A stretch of 64,000 nucleotides of DNA from Leucobacter weissii. GTDB lineage: Bacteria > Actinomycetota > Actinomycetes > Actinomycetales > Microbacteriaceae. The first letter of the stretch is position 1. Each line of letters opens with the position of its first letter. Under the pieces are notes generated by a model, which was not told the DNA's origin, did no database searches, and saw nothing but the letters and a program-made list of their open reading frames with translations. The stretch spans positions 1 to 64,000 of the forward strand of contig NZ_JAGDYM010000005.1 in NCBI RefSeq assembly GCF_017565745.1. Reading direction: 5' to 3'. The position numbers were made by a program, and so were the translations under genes. Positions 25,498-35,300 of the stretch are shown here, piece by piece.

Positions 25498-25503
25498 TAC
25501 GCT
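25498..25503 (+). promoter_or_regulatory. -10 element of the histidine kinase gene (leaderless)
   Basis: TACGCT followed by GGAACGC and the ATG at 25511. The sequence TACGCTGGAAC is shared with the xthA start. Confidence 0.5.
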
Positions 25504-25510
25504 GGAACGC

Positions 25511-26857
25511 ATGGGTGAGGCAGGGGCGTCGGGCTGGGTGCGGCCGCGGGTGGATCGCGACGGCCTGCGCCGGGACGCCCTGCTCGCGCTCGCGCTCGCG
25601 CTCGGCACGACCACGACCTCGCTGCTCTACCAGCGCACCGGGATCTACACCGAGGTGGCGCCGGTCTGGGTCTGGGTGCTGGGGCTCGCCCTGTGCACGC
25701 TGCCCCTCGCGCTGCGCCGCCGCTACCCCGTGCCCGTCGCCGTCGCCGTCTCGATAGGCTTCTTCGTCTGCGGCCAGTTCGCCGTCCCCGAGGTGCTGAT
25801 GATCAACATCTGCCTCTTCATCGCCCTCTACACCGTCGGCGCCTGGGAGTCGAACCGCGCTCTCGCCGTGTGGACCCAGATCGTGATCGCCATCGTCATG
25901 GTGGCCTGGCTCGTGATCTCGCTGCTCATCGCCTCCTCGGACCCCGAGCTGATGCCGGCGTTCTCACGGGTCGGCCTCTTCTCGGCGTTCGCGACCTTCG
26001 CGGTCATTCAGATCATCACGAACCTGCTCTACTTCGCGGGCGCGTTCTTCTTCGGCGCGAACGCGTGGCGCGCCGCCCGCACGCTCGCGCTGCTCGAGGC
26101 CCAGGGCCGGGAGCTCGAGAGCGAGCGGCAGACCAGCGCCGAGCAGGCGGTGGCGCTCGAGCGCCTCGCGATCGCGCGTGAGCTCCACGACGTGGTGGCG
26201 CACCACGTCTCCGTGATGAGCATCCAGGCCGGGGCGGCGCGCGTGTCGGCGGAGCGGGATCCGGCGGCCGCGACCGCGGCGCTGGAGCTCGTGGAGCGCA
26301 GCGCCGAGACGACGATCCGGGAGCTGCGGTCGCTGGTCGGCACGCTGCGCACCCCCGAGGCCGGCGACGCCGCCTCGACGGTGGGCGTGGCCCGGCTGCC
26401 CGCCCTGGTGGAGGAGTCGCAGCGCGCCGGCACGCCGACCACGCTGATCGTCGCGGGAGCCCCCCGGCCGCTGCCGCTGCTCGTCGACGTGGCGCTCTAC
26501 CGCGTCGCCCAGGAGGGGCTCACCAACGTGCGCAAGCACGCCGGCCGTGGGGCCACCGCCGAGGTGCGGCTGCGCTTCGGCGAGGATCGCGTCGAGCTGG
26601 AGGTCGCCGACAGCGGGATCCGGCGGACCGCGGCGAGCGCACCGGCGTTCCCCTCCGCCGCCGCGCCGTCGAGCACGAGCCGGGGCGGCGGCCTGGGTAT
26701 CCGCGGCATGCGCGAGCGGATCGGAGCCGTCGGCGGCACCCTCGACGTCGGCCGGCGCGAGCGCGGCGGGTTCATGCTCCGGGCGACCGTGATGAACGCC
26801 CCCGCGGGCGCGACCGATCGCGCGGCCGGAGCGCCGCGGGAAGGAGTACCGGCATGA
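25511..26857 (+). CDS. Sensor histidine kinase (NarL/LiaS-type, HisKA_3)
   Basis: A 448-residue membrane sensor kinase. About five hydrophobic segments (residues 20-190) form the membrane sensor; a short coiled linker follows. The phosphoacceptor His is in LAIARELHDVVAHHVSVMS, typical of HisKA_3, and the ATPase domain shows the N box (GLTNVRKHAG) and G boxes (GGGLGIRGMRERI). The stop overlaps the response regulator ATG (ATGA). An ATG 18 nt upstream is also in frame but would lie before the likely transcription start. It is divergent from an ABC-2 exporter, a pairing common for cell-envelope or antibiotic stress systems. Confidence 0.9.
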   Translation: MGEAGASGWVRPRVDRDGLRRDALLALALALGTTTTSLLYQRTGIYTEVAPVWVWVLGLALCTLPLALRRRYPVPVAVAVSIGFFVCGQFAVPEVLMINICLFIALYTVGAWESNRALAVWTQIVIAIVMVAWLVISLLIASSDPELMPAFSRVGLFSAFATFAVIQIITNLLYFAGAFFFGANAWRAARTLALLEAQGRELESERQTSAEQAVALERLAIARELHDVVAHHVSVMSIQAGAARVSAERDPAAATAALELVERSAETTIRELRSLVGTLRTPEAGDAASTVGVARLPALVEESQRAGTPTTLIVAGAPRPLPLLVDVALYRVAQEGLTNVRKHAGRGATAEVRLRFGEDRVELEVADSGIRRTAASAPAFPSAAAPSSTSRGGGLGIRGMRERIGAVGGTLDVGRRERGGFMLRATVMNAPAGATDRAAGAPREGVPA

Positions 26858-27570
26858 TCCGCGTGCTGCTCGTCGACGACCAGGCGCTCGTGCGCTCGGG
26901 CTTCCGCGTCATCCTCGACTCCGAGGCCGACATCGAGGTCGTCGGCGAGGCCGCCGACGGCGCGGAGGCCGTGCGTCTGGCGGCGTCGCTCTCCCCTCAG
27001 GTGATCTGCATGGACGTCGAGATGCCGGCCCTGGACGGGATCGAAGCGTCCCGGCGGATCCTCGCGTCCGCCGGCGACGGCTCGACCGATCGCGCCGGCG
27101 CGCCGGCGATCCTGATCCTCACCACCTTCGGGCACGAGAGCTACCTCTTCGATGCGCTCGCCGCCGGGGTGAGCGGGTTCCTCCTGAAGACCTCCCGCGC
27201 CGAGCACCTCATCGATGCGGTGCGCACGCTCGCCTCGGGCGGGGCGCTGCTCGGACCGGATGTGACCCGCGCCGTCATGGAGCGTGCGGCGGAGCAGTCG
27301 CCTCGGGCGCCGCAGGAGGGAGCAGCCGTCGCGCCGGATCCGCCGCAGCTCGGACTCACCGAGCGCGAACGCGAGGTCCTCGGGCTGGTCGCGACCGGGC
27401 GCTCCAACGCCGAGATCGCCGACGAGCTCTTCCTCGGATCGGCGACCGTCAAGACGCACGTGTCGAACCTGCTGCAGAAGCTCGGCGCTCGCGATCGCGT
27501 GCAGCTCGTGGTGTGGGCGCACACCCGAGGCTTCGCGGGCGGGTATCAGCCGGACGGCAGATCCACGTAG
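26854..27570 (+). CDS. Response regulator (NarL/FixJ family)
   Basis: A 238-residue regulator with a receiver domain (residues 1-120; acidic pocket DD at 8-9, phosphoacceptor Asp 54 in CMDVEMP, Lys in LLKTSRAEHL) and a C-terminal LuxR HTH (about 165-230, LTEREREVLGLVATGRSNAE). A Pro/Ala linker joins them. It is translationally coupled to the kinase. The last 25 nt overlap the convergent YigZ gene. Confidence 0.93.
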   Translation: MIRVLLVDDQALVRSGFRVILDSEADIEVVGEAADGAEAVRLAASLSPQVICMDVEMPALDGIEASRRILASAGDGSTDRAGAPAILILTTFGHESYLFDALAAGVSGFLLKTSRAEHLIDAVRTLASGGALLGPDVTRAVMERAAEQSPRAPQEGAAVAPDPPQLGLTEREREVLGLVATGRSNAEIADELFLGSATVKTHVSNLLQKLGARDRVQLVVWAHTRGFAGGYQPDGRST

Positions 27571-28175
27571 GCCGTGCTCCCGACCGCGACGGTGGCCGTG
27601 CCCGCGCTGAGCTCCGCGACGAGGGCGGTGAGCGGGGCGAGCTGATCCTCCGCGACGAGGTAGGACCGCGACACCGCCTCACCGTACTCGGCCTCCCCCG
27701 GCGTCCAGCCGCGACGTCGCGCCTCCGCCTCGATGACGGCGGCGACGTCGTAGCCCGAGTCGACGAGCACCGACCGACGCGGCGCACGGGTGACGATTCG
27801 CGCCGCCTCGATCGCCCGCGCGACGGCGGCCCGATAGGCTCGCGTGAGGCCGCCGGCGCCGAGCAGCACGCCGCCGAAGTAGCGGGTGACGACGGCGACG
27901 ACGTCGCTCAGACCCGCGCTCGTGAGCGCGTCCAGCATGGGCGCGCCCGCGGTGCCGCCGGGCTCGCCGTCGTCGTTCGAGCGACGCACCCGTCCTCCCG
28001 GCCCCAGCACGAACGCGCTGCAGTGATGGCGCGCTCGCGGGTGGGCGCTCCGAGCCTCGGCGATCACCTCACGGGCCGCGACCTCGGTCTCCACGCGCGC
28101 GAGCGTGGTGAGGAACCGTGAGCGCGAGATCTCGATCTCCGCCTGCGCCCGGTCGGCGATGGTCCGATACTCCAC
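27546..28175 (-). CDS. IMPACT/YigZ family protein
   Basis: A 209-residue protein of the YigZ/IMPACT family, cytoplasmic and thought to act in translation or stress control. The N-terminal UPF0029 domain shows EISRSRFLTTLARV, DGEPGGTAGAPML and VTRYFGGVLLGAGGLTRAY; a smaller C-terminal DUF1949 domain follows from about residue 135. The start is taken as GTG 28175 (VEYRTIAD); longer readings run into a palindromic repeat. It overlaps the response regulator gene tail to tail. Confidence 0.88.
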   Translation of the reverse strand: MEYRTIADRAQAEIEISRSRFLTTLARVETEVAAREVIAEARSAHPRARHHCSAFVLGPGGRVRRSNDDGEPGGTAGAPMLDALTSAGLSDVVAVVTRYFGGVLLGAGGLTRAYRAAVARAIEAARIVTRAPRRSVLVDSGYDVAAVIEAEARRRGWTPGEAEYGEAVSRSYLVAEDQLAPLTALVAELSAGTATVAVGSTAYVDLPSG

Positions 28176-28224
28176 CCGTCTATTCTGCCTCTCGGCGCAG
28201 CCGTCGAGGCTGACCCTTCCGCGC

Positions 28225-28275
28225 GTGGACCCGAAGTGCCCCATCAGCAGAGCGGAAACGGCACTTCGGGTCCAC
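28225..28275. repeat. Perfect 16-bp inverted repeat
   Basis: Arms 28225-28240 and 28260-28275 pair perfectly around a 19-nt loop, starting 50 nt upstream of the YigZ start codon. It could be a terminator for an older arrangement, a REP-like repeat or an operator. Confidence 0.5.
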
Positions 28276-28320
28276 ACGGGGGGTGGCAGGGCGGGGAGGG
28301 GGATCGCCCGGGAGCAGCAG

Positions 28321-28413
28321 GGGGAGGCGAGGGGTCGGGAGAAGGAGGAGGCGAAGAAGGAAGGAAGATGAGGAAGAGGGAAGGGGAAGAGAAGAGGGCG
28401 GGAAGGGGAGGGG
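28321..28413 (+). repeat. Polypurine tract
   Basis: 87 of 93 bases on the plus strand are purines, with an unbroken run of 29 (28370-28398). It ends at the -10 box of the S4-domain gene. It is low-complexity and not coding. Confidence 0.8.
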
Positions 28414-28419
28414 TAGGCT
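28414..28419 (+). promoter_or_regulatory. -10 element of the S4-domain gene (leaderless)
   Basis: TAGGCT, 6 nt before the ATG at 28426. Confidence 0.5.
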
Positions 28420-28425
28420 CGGGGC

Positions 28426-28809
28426 ATGTCCGAGAGCCCTCCCTCCGTGCGGATCGACGCCTGGGTCTGGGCCGCTCGTCTCGCCAAGACCCGCAGCCAG
28501 GCGACGGCGGCCTGCAAGGCCGGTCACGTGCAGGTGAACGACGGCTCGGCCAAGCCGGCGCAAGCGGTGCGGATCGGGGACGTCGTGCGCGTGCGCCTGC
28601 ACGACTCGGAGCGGCTCTACCGGGTCGCGGGCCTCGCCACCAGGCGCGGCAGCGCCGCCGAGGCGGCTCGCCTGTTCGAGGATCTGACGCCGCCGGCCCC
28701 GCCCAGGGTCGAGCGCCCCGCGGCGGTGCTGCGCGAGCGCGGCGCCGGTCGGCCCACCAAGCGCGACCGGAGAGAGATCGACCGCCTGCGCGGCCGAGCG
28801 CTCCCCTGA
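28426..28809 (+). CDS. S4-domain RNA-binding protein (Hsp15-like)
   Basis: A 127-residue cytoplasmic RNA-binding protein. Residues 8-55 form an S4 domain (VRIDAWVWAARLAKTRSQAT, then AGHVQVND), as in Hsp15/HslR, which binds stalled 50S subunits. The C terminus is basic and ends in GRPTKRDRREIDRLRG, typical of actinobacterial members. The transcript appears leaderless. The gene follows a polypurine tract. Confidence 0.88.
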   Translation: MSESPPSVRIDAWVWAARLAKTRSQATAACKAGHVQVNDGSAKPAQAVRIGDVVRVRLHDSERLYRVAGLATRRGSAAEAARLFEDLTPPAPPRVERPAAVLRERGAGRPTKRDRREIDRLRGRALP

Positions 28810-28895
28810 GCACACCCCGAACTCTCAGCCCGATCGCGGACGGCCGCTGCTACGGTTCCTGTGGCGGTATCCGGCACGAAGCGAAGGGCATGAAC

Positions 28896-29045
28896 ATGGC
28901 AACCTCCGAGGAAGCGCGCGACGCGCTCTACGAACTGATCACATCCGAGGCCGAGCGGGTCGCGCGGATCGAGGACGACGAGCTCCGCAACGAGTCGATC
29001 GAGTCCCTCGCCAACGCCTACCGTCAGGTCGTCGGCGACGCGTAG
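28896..29045 (+). CDS. Small acidic protein, 49 residues
   Basis: A short acidic, helical protein starting MATSEEARDALYEL. I do not recognise a named family; similar small proteins are common in Microbacteriaceae. The ATG at 28896 is chosen because AAGGG lies 8 nt upstream; the ATG at 28890 is too close to it. Codon use (GC-rich third positions) supports coding. Confidence 0.6.
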   Translation: MATSEEARDALYELITSEAERVARIEDDELRNESIESLANAYRQVVGDA

Positions 29046-29076
29046 ACGCGGCTTCGGGAGCGGGGCGGCCACGTGC

Positions 29077-29082
29077 TAGAGT
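29077..29082 (+). promoter_or_regulatory. -10 element of tRNA-Thr
   Basis: TAGAGT, 30 nt upstream of the tRNA 5' end. Confidence 0.45.
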
Positions 29083-29112
29083 TGTTCCTCGTGCGCCGGC
29101 AGCCCCGGCCTC

Positions 29113-29184
29113 GCCACCTTAGCTCAGGGGTAGAGCAGTTCCCTCGTAAAGAACAGGTCGTCGGTTCAAATCCGACAGGTGGCT
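29113..29184 (+). tRNA. tRNA-Thr (anticodon CGT), CCA not encoded
   Basis: Acceptor stem GCCACCT/AGGTGGC, D arm with AGCTCAGGGGTAGAGC, anticodon loop CTCGTAA giving CGT, T arm GTCGG/CCGAC with TTCAAAT, discriminator T. The bases after it are CGA, so CCA is added after transcription. Confidence 0.93.
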
Positions 29185-29543
29185 CGAAGAAAAACACCTA
29201 GCGTTGTTGGAGAGCCGTGCGCGGGTCACCTCCCGCGCCCCGGCAGCATCGCGCGTAGCGTTCTTCGGCTCGTGGTAAACGGGCTCATCGGGCGTGAGGC
29301 TGTGGTCGGGATCGCATCGGCGCGGAGTCTCTCAGAGTTCTGCCACGAGAATGGTGCCCCGGCACGAGGGGCGCTCTCCGCGACGGGGGTGGGGCATTGT
29401 TTTCGTCGCGGTGGGTGCCTTTCGTGGACCGGTCATGCGTGGGAACAGCAGAGGCCCACGCGCTCGCTCAGACGATGCCCGGCGCGACCTGGCAGCTGGT
29501 CGCGGTGGCTCAGTGGTCGAGGCGGCGGGGAGCTCTGCGCGGG
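29185..29543. other. Intergenic region after tRNA-Thr
   Basis: 359 bp with no supported gene. It contains a loose inverted repeat CGCGACG...CGTCGCG near 29380-29415 and a GT-rich middle. Short open frames here lack ribosome binding sites and GC-rich third positions. Its right edge abuts the stop codon of the secreted hydrolase. Confidence 0.5.
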
Positions 29544-31106
29544 CTACTCCGCGCAGACCGCGTCCTGGCTCTCGGGCACCGCACCGCTGAGCAGGTAGTC
29601 GTCGACGATGGCGTCGACGCAGCCGCTCTCGCCGTAGGCCGTGTGCCCTTCGCCCTCGAAGGTGACGAGCACGCTGCTCTCGAGCTGCGCGTCGAGCTGC
29701 TGGGCCCACCGGAACGGCGTCGCGGGATCCCCGGTGGTGCCGATCACCAGTATCGGATCGGCGCCCGCGGCCTCGACCTCCTGGATCACGTCGGCGGCGG
29801 GCGCCGGCCAGTGGGCGCAGCCGATGTCGCCGAAGGTCTGGTACTTGCCGGTGACGGGCGCGAGTTCGATCGTCTTCGCGGCATCGGCTCGCATGACGTC
29901 GTAGTCGAGCTGATCCGGCCGATCGTAGTCGACGCAGTTGATGGAGATGAATGCCTCGAAGAGGTTGGTCCGGTAGACGCCGTGATCCCGGTCGTAGTAG
30001 GCGTCGGCCAGCCGGAAGGCCTGCTCCGCCCCGCCCTCGGCGACCTCCTCGAACAGCACGTCGAGCTGGGGCCACATGCTCGGGGAGTACAGCGCCGAGG
30101 CGATCGAGGTGAACATGGTGCTGTCGTAGAGCATCCGCCCGTCGGCGGCGGGGATCGGATCGGCCTCCACGCGGGCGAGGAGCTCCCCGATCCGCGTCAT
30201 GGCGCGATCCACGTCGGCGTCCCCCGCTCCCTCGCCCGAGAGCGGGCAGCTCTCACGGGTGAGGCAGTCGGCGGTGTAGTTGCGCAGCGCGCCCTCGATG
30301 CCCACGACCTGCTCGCGCGAGACCTCCTCAAGCGTCGATGAGGGATCGACGGCGCCGTCGAGCACCAGTCGTCCGACCCGCTCGGGGTAGGCGTCGGCGT
30401 AGAGCGCACCGATCTGCGTGCCGTAGGAGAAGCCGAGGTAGTTCAGCTTGTCGTCTCCCACGATCTGCCGGATCATGTCGAGGTCGCGCACCGTCGACGC
30501 CGTGTCGATGTGTCCGAGGAGATCGCCGCTGCCCTCCGCGCACGCCTCCGCGAACTCCGCCGAGGTTTCGAGGCCCTGCTCGATCCACGCGTCGCTGCCG
30601 AACTCGAGGAGGGCGCCGTCCTCCTCCGGGTCGCCCGTTCCGAAGAAGAACTCGTCGAGCCCCTCATCGTCGAGGCAGGTCACGGCGGAGGACTGCCCGA
30701 CCCCTCGCGGGTCCCAGCCGATCAGGTCGTAGCGCTCCCGAACCGAGTCGTTCACGATTCCGACGAAGTTCTGGCGGACGAAATTGGCTCCTGAAGCGCC
30801 GGGGCCGCCGGGGTTCAGGAGCAGGGAGCCGAGCCGAGCCTCTCCTTCCGCGGGGTGCTTCGTGAGACGCAGCGTGATTCTCTCGCCATCGGGGTCATCC
30901 CAGTCGAGGGGCGCGAACACGTCGGCGCACAGCACCTCCACACCGCACACCTCCCACTTCGGCCGCTGTTCGGAGAAGTCGGAGAAGTCGTTGTCGGGAA
31001 GCGGAAAGGAGCGCGTGAAGTCCATCGCCGGACCGCAGCCGCAGAGCATCGCGATCGCCGCGATCACCGCGATCGCGGCGGAGCCGCGCCGCACGATCCG
31101 CTTCAT
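29544..31106 (-). CDS. Secreted alpha/beta hydrolase, tripeptidyl aminopeptidase-like
   Basis: A 520-residue exported lipoprotein (lipobox CGC after MLCG) of the proline iminopeptidase/tripeptidyl aminopeptidase group known from Streptomyces. The oxyanion region LLLNPGGPGASG, nucleophile elbow GFSYGTQIG (Ser), acid GTTGDPATP (Asp) and GEGHTAYG (His) make a full triad. It probably trims peptides outside the cell. Its ATG overlaps the holB stop (ATGA), an odd operon partner but frequent in this bacterial group. Confidence 0.9.
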   Translation of the reverse strand: MKRIVRRGSAAIAVIAAIAMLCGCGPAMDFTRSFPLPDNDFSDFSEQRPKWEVCGVEVLCADVFAPLDWDDPDGERITLRLTKHPAEGEARLGSLLLNPGGPGASGANFVRQNFVGIVNDSVRERYDLIGWDPRGVGQSSAVTCLDDEGLDEFFFGTGDPEEDGALLEFGSDAWIEQGLETSAEFAEACAEGSGDLLGHIDTASTVRDLDMIRQIVGDDKLNYLGFSYGTQIGALYADAYPERVGRLVLDGAVDPSSTLEEVSREQVVGIEGALRNYTADCLTRESCPLSGEGAGDADVDRAMTRIGELLARVEADPIPAADGRMLYDSTMFTSIASALYSPSMWPQLDVLFEEVAEGGAEQAFRLADAYYDRDHGVYRTNLFEAFISINCVDYDRPDQLDYDVMRADAAKTIELAPVTGKYQTFGDIGCAHWPAPAADVIQEVEAAGADPILVIGTTGDPATPFRWAQQLDAQLESSVLVTFEGEGHTAYGESGCVDAIVDDYLLSGAVPESQDAVCAE

Positions 31107-32260
31107 CGAGTTGCGCTCTCGTTGCCGGCGACAACGATGCCGGCGAACATCGCCTCCAGCACGAGCCCCGGTGCGACGGCCCGGGCCAATCGCTCGCGCG
31201 CGGTCTCCACGGAGGACACCGCCGCGAGCGCGCGGACGGCCCCCCAGCGCTCGGCGGAGCGCAGGAGCCGCTCGTACTGCTCCGCGTTGATGACCTCGAG
31301 CCCGGCGTCCAGCACCACGAGCAGCATGTCGCGGTAGAGCGAGAGCAGGTCGGTGAGGATGCGGTCGATCCCGTCGCGCAGGCTCCGGGTGGCGCGGCGC
31401 TTCTGATCCTCGTCGAGCGCGCGCAGCTGCGCGCGCAGCTGCGGCGGGATCGTGGCGCCGGGCGCGAGTCCGAGGCTGCGCATGGCGTCTTCCCGTTCGT
31501 CGGCGTCGAGCTGCTCGGTGAAGGCGTCGGCGTCGGCCTGCGCCACCTTGAGCAGCTCGGCGGCGGCGCGCATCGCGTCGCCGAGGGTCTCGACGTCGAG
31601 CGCCAGCTCGACCGTGCGCGAGCGGCGGGCCAGCGCGTCGGGGTCGGTGGCGAGCCGTCTCGCCATGCCGATGTGGCTCTGCGCGAGCCTGGCCGCCTGA
31701 GCGGCGGAGTCGCGGGGCACGCCGTCGCGCTCGTGCAGCAACCGGGCCACCTCCTCGACCGGCGGGGTGACCAGGCGCAGCGAGCGCGCCCGGGACCGGA
31801 TGGTGGGCAGCAGGTCCGCCTCGCTCGGCGAGCACAGCAGCCAGACCGTGCGCTCCGGCGGCTCTTCCAGTGCTTTGAGCAGCACGTTCGAGGTGCGCTC
31901 CGGCATGCGATCGGCGTCCTCGATCACGATGACGCGGTGCCGGCCCTCGGCGGGCGCGTAGTGCGCGGAGGCGAGGATCTCGCGCACGTCGTCGATGCCG
32001 ATGATGACCTTCTGGGTCGTGAGGACGGTCGCGTCGGGGTGGGTGCGCGCGCGAACCTGGGCATGGACCGCCTCGCGCTCGTCCGGCGACCGCGCGATCA
32101 GCGCCGCGGCGAAGCGGAGCGCCAGGTTGGAGCGCCCGGATCCCGGGGGTCCGGTGATCAGCCACGCATGCGCCGGCTCCCGCTCGGTCTCCGTCGAGGA
32201 CGCGCGCTCGAGCGTCTCCACCGCGGCCGGTTGTCCGACGATCTCGCTCCAGAAGCTCAC
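31103..32260 (-). CDS. holB: DNA polymerase III delta' subunit
   Basis: A 385-residue clamp-loader subunit of the replicase. Residues 1-190 form the AAA+ part, with ITGPPGSGRSN at the P-loop (Lys replaced by Arg, acceptable because delta' does not hydrolyse ATP), VIEDADRMPERTSN and ALEEPPERTVWLLC. The C-terminal helical domains follow. Start GTG 32260 is preceded by TACGCT at 6 nt and no ribosome binding site, so a leaderless transcript is likely. Thymidylate kinase and topA, often upstream of holB, are absent here. Confidence 0.92.
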   Translation of the reverse strand: MSFWSEIVGQPAAVETLERASSTETEREPAHAWLITGPPGSGRSNLALRFAAALIARSPDEREAVHAQVRARTHPDATVLTTQKVIIGIDDVREILASAHYAPAEGRHRVIVIEDADRMPERTSNVLLKALEEPPERTVWLLCSPSEADLLPTIRSRARSLRLVTPPVEEVARLLHERDGVPRDSAAQAARLAQSHIGMARRLATDPDALARRSRTVELALDVETLGDAMRAAAELLKVAQADADAFTEQLDADEREDAMRSLGLAPGATIPPQLRAQLRALDEDQKRRATRSLRDGIDRILTDLLSLYRDMLLVVLDAGLEVINAEQYERLLRSAERWGAVRALAAVSSVETARERLARAVAPGLVLEAMFAGIVVAGNESATR

Positions 32261-32266
32261 AGGACC

Positions 32267-32272
32267 AGCGTA
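32267..32272 (-). promoter_or_regulatory. -10 element of holB (leaderless)
   Basis: TACGCT on the minus strand, followed by GGTCCT and the GTG start codon. Confidence 0.5.
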
Positions 32273-32320
32273 GCGATCGCCGCTGACAACGGGCGGGCAT
32301 CTCCGGTGTTCCGTGCGGGG

Positions 32321-32359
32321 GCGGGACGTGGTCGTCGCTGAACAGCGACCACGTCCCGC
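32321..32359. terminator. Hairpin terminator of the giant surface protein gene
   Basis: Perfect 14-bp stem (32321-32334 with 32346-32359) and an 11-nt loop, 28 nt past the stop codon of the 3215-residue gene. Confidence 0.7.
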
Positions 32360-32386
32360 GTTCCCGCGCAGGGGCGTCGGCGAGCC

Positions 32387-35300
32387 CTACTCGGCGTTGC
32401 GTGCGCGCTGCCTCCGGCCGGTCGCGTACACCCCGGCGCCAGCGAGGAGCAGCAGCAGGGCCAGCAGCAGGATCCACGGCGCGACGTCGCCACCGGTCAC
32501 GACGAGCGGATCGGCGGCCCGGACCTCGATCGTCGCGTCGGAGTGGGTCACGGAATCGGGCGTCAACTCCGTCTTCGAGGAGACCGATACGGTGTTCGTC
32601 ACCGACGGATAGGCCGCGGCGGCCACGTTCACGACGAGGGTGAGTCTCGCCCGTTCGCCGACCGCGAGCCCGTCCTCGAGCGTCCAGGTCACGGTTCTGC
32701 CGCTCACCCGCACGCCGTCGTCCGGCGAGGAGTGGAAGCTCAGCCCGTCCGGGAGGCGGTCGGTGACGGTGATGGGGCCGGGATCCTCGGTCGGGCCGAG
32801 GTTCTTCACCGTGATGCGGTAGGTGCCGGTCTCGCCGACCCGGAACGATCCGACGGCCGTCTTCGTCGTGACGAGCGTCGCGAGCGGCGGCACCACGACC
32901 TCGTCCTCGGCGCGGTTGTTGTCGGTGCGGGTCTCGGTCTCGTCGCCCGTGACCTTCGCGACGTTGACGACGCGATCGTAGGCCCGCTCGGTCACCCGCG
33001 TGGCGATGGTGAGCGGCGGCGTGCTCTCGCCGGGGGAGAGCGGACCCGCGTAGCTCGCGATCAGCTCTCCTCCGGAGGAGGGGTCGCTGGCCGGTTCGAC
33101 CACCGAGACCAGGGTCCAGCCGTCGCCCAGGTCGTCGCCCGGCTCGCTGAGGATCTTCAGGCCCCGCGGCACCGTATCGGTGACGGTGATCCCGGTGGCC
33201 TCGGAGGGCCCGTGGTTGGTGACCACGATCTCGAACGGCAGCTCGTCGCCGATGCGCACCTGCCCGGCGTCGTGCTGTTTGGCGATGGAGAGGTCGACCT
33301 CGCGTTCGATCTCCAGGGGCGCCTCGTCGTCGTCGTTGCCGGGGTTCGGATCATCCGTGCCCGAGCTGACGACGGCGGTGTTCACGATCGGGTCGACGCG
33401 CGGAGGATCCGTCTCCTCGAGTGCGGCGTCGAGCCCCACCTCGAACACGATGGTCGGCGCCGAGGCGCCGGCCGCGAGACCCGTGCCGGTCGGGACCCGG
33501 GTGAAGGTGATCCGCTGCGGATCGGCCGGATCGGCCTCGGCCGTCCAGTTCGCCGAGCTGCCCGCGACCAGCTGCACGAAGCTGACACCGCTCGGCAGCG
33601 TATCCACGACCGTGAGCGGTGCGACCGCGTCGCTCGGGCCGAGGTTCTCGACCTCCAGCGCGTAGCGCGCGCTCCGGCCCGCGACGGCCGAGGCGATCTC
33701 GTCGCCGCGCTCGTCCACGGCGGTCTTCTGCAGCGCGAGATCGGCTTCGGCGTGCACGGTGATCTCGGCGTCATCGTCGTCGTGGTGCGTGCCGCGGCTG
33801 TCGTTCCAGTCGAGCACCGCCTCGTTGAGGAGCCGCGTGCCCTCCGGCACGTTCGCGCCGATCAGCGCCACCACGGTGATCGTGCTGCCGAACGGATCGG
33901 CGGCGGTGTCCACGGGGTGCAGGCCGTCGTTCGCCTCATAGGCGCAGGCGCCGCTCTGCGCGCCCGCGACGGCCGCGTCGCAGTCCCATCCGGCGCCCGA
34001 CATCGAGACGAGCGTCAACCCGGAGGGAAGGGCGTCGGTCACCGTCGCCGGCGCGGCCGAGGGACCCGCATTGCGGATCGTCAGCTCGTACGCGACCTCG
34101 GTGCCCGCGACCCAGGGGCCCGCCGCGACGGTCTTCTCGATCGTCATGTCGGCGCGGGTCACGACGTCGGTCGGATCCTCCCAGACGTCGTCGCGCGGGT
34201 CGGGATCGTTCGGCGCGTCGACCTCCGCCCGGTTCACGAGCGCCTGCTGCTCCCGGACCGTGTCGGCGACGGCCGTGGTGAGGACGATCTCGATGGTGGC
34301 GTCGACGGCGAGGGTGTCGCCCGCGCCGGTGAGCAGGGTCCAGCTCAGCAGCTGTCCGGAGACGCTCGGCTCGAGGGACTGCCAGGCGCCGCCGGCGATC
34401 CTGACCTCGGCGCTTCCGGACTCGTAGCTGAAGCCCGCGGGCAGCAGATCGGTGATCTCGATGGGACCGTCCGAGACGCTGGGGCCCTCGTTGGTCGCGA
34501 CGATCCGGTAGTCGAGTGGCTCACCCGCCACCGCCTGACCGGTGTGCGACTTGACGATCGACAGGTTCGCGACGCGCGCCGAGTCGCTTCGATCGTCGTC
34601 GCGCGGCTCGTTGGTGGCGTTCTCCGCCGAGGCCTCGGCCCAGTTCTCGATCGGCGTGCCCGCGGGCACCGTCGCATCGGTGCCGTAGGTCACCACGAAC
34701 GACGTGGCGTGCCCGGCGCCGACCTGCTGCGGGCCGTCGAGCGCGAAGGTATCCCAGGCCGGAGAGGTCGTCCCCGCGGCGTTGGTGCCGCCGGCCGCGC
34801 GGGTCCAGACGCCCGAGACGTTCTCATGGGAGTCGTAGCTCAGACCGTCCGGCGTCTCGTCGACCACCGCGACGTCGCGGGCGTCGGCCGGACCGTTGTT
34901 CACCACTTCGATCAGATAGCTGACCGGGTCGCCCCACTCCGGGGTCTCCGTCGCGGGCACCCAGTCGGCGCCCTCCTTCACCACCCGGGTCTTGGAGATC
35001 CCGAGGGTGGTCGCATCGTCCGGGGTGACCGGGGCGTTCGAGGTGTTGTTGGGGACGACGGGATCCCGGGTTCCTCCCGGGGAGATGACGGCGGTGTTGA
35101 GGATCCGGCCGTCGCCGCTCGGGCCCGAGGTCGGCGTCCAGGACGCGTCGACGACGCCGCTCAGCGTGATGACCGGAGCCGCGCCGACCGGCAGCGCCGT
35201 CCCCTGGTAGGTCCAGGTGATCGTGTCCCCCGCCTCGGCGGGCCATCCCCCGGGAACCGCCGCGGTCCAGGTCGGGTTCGAAGGATCTGCGACGCCGTGG

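Noticed and set aside
29185-29543. A plus-strand gene after tRNA-Thr (open frame from 29179)
   Set aside because: The frame starts inside the tRNA, has no ribosome binding site and encodes a low-quality Arg/Gly/Ser sequence.
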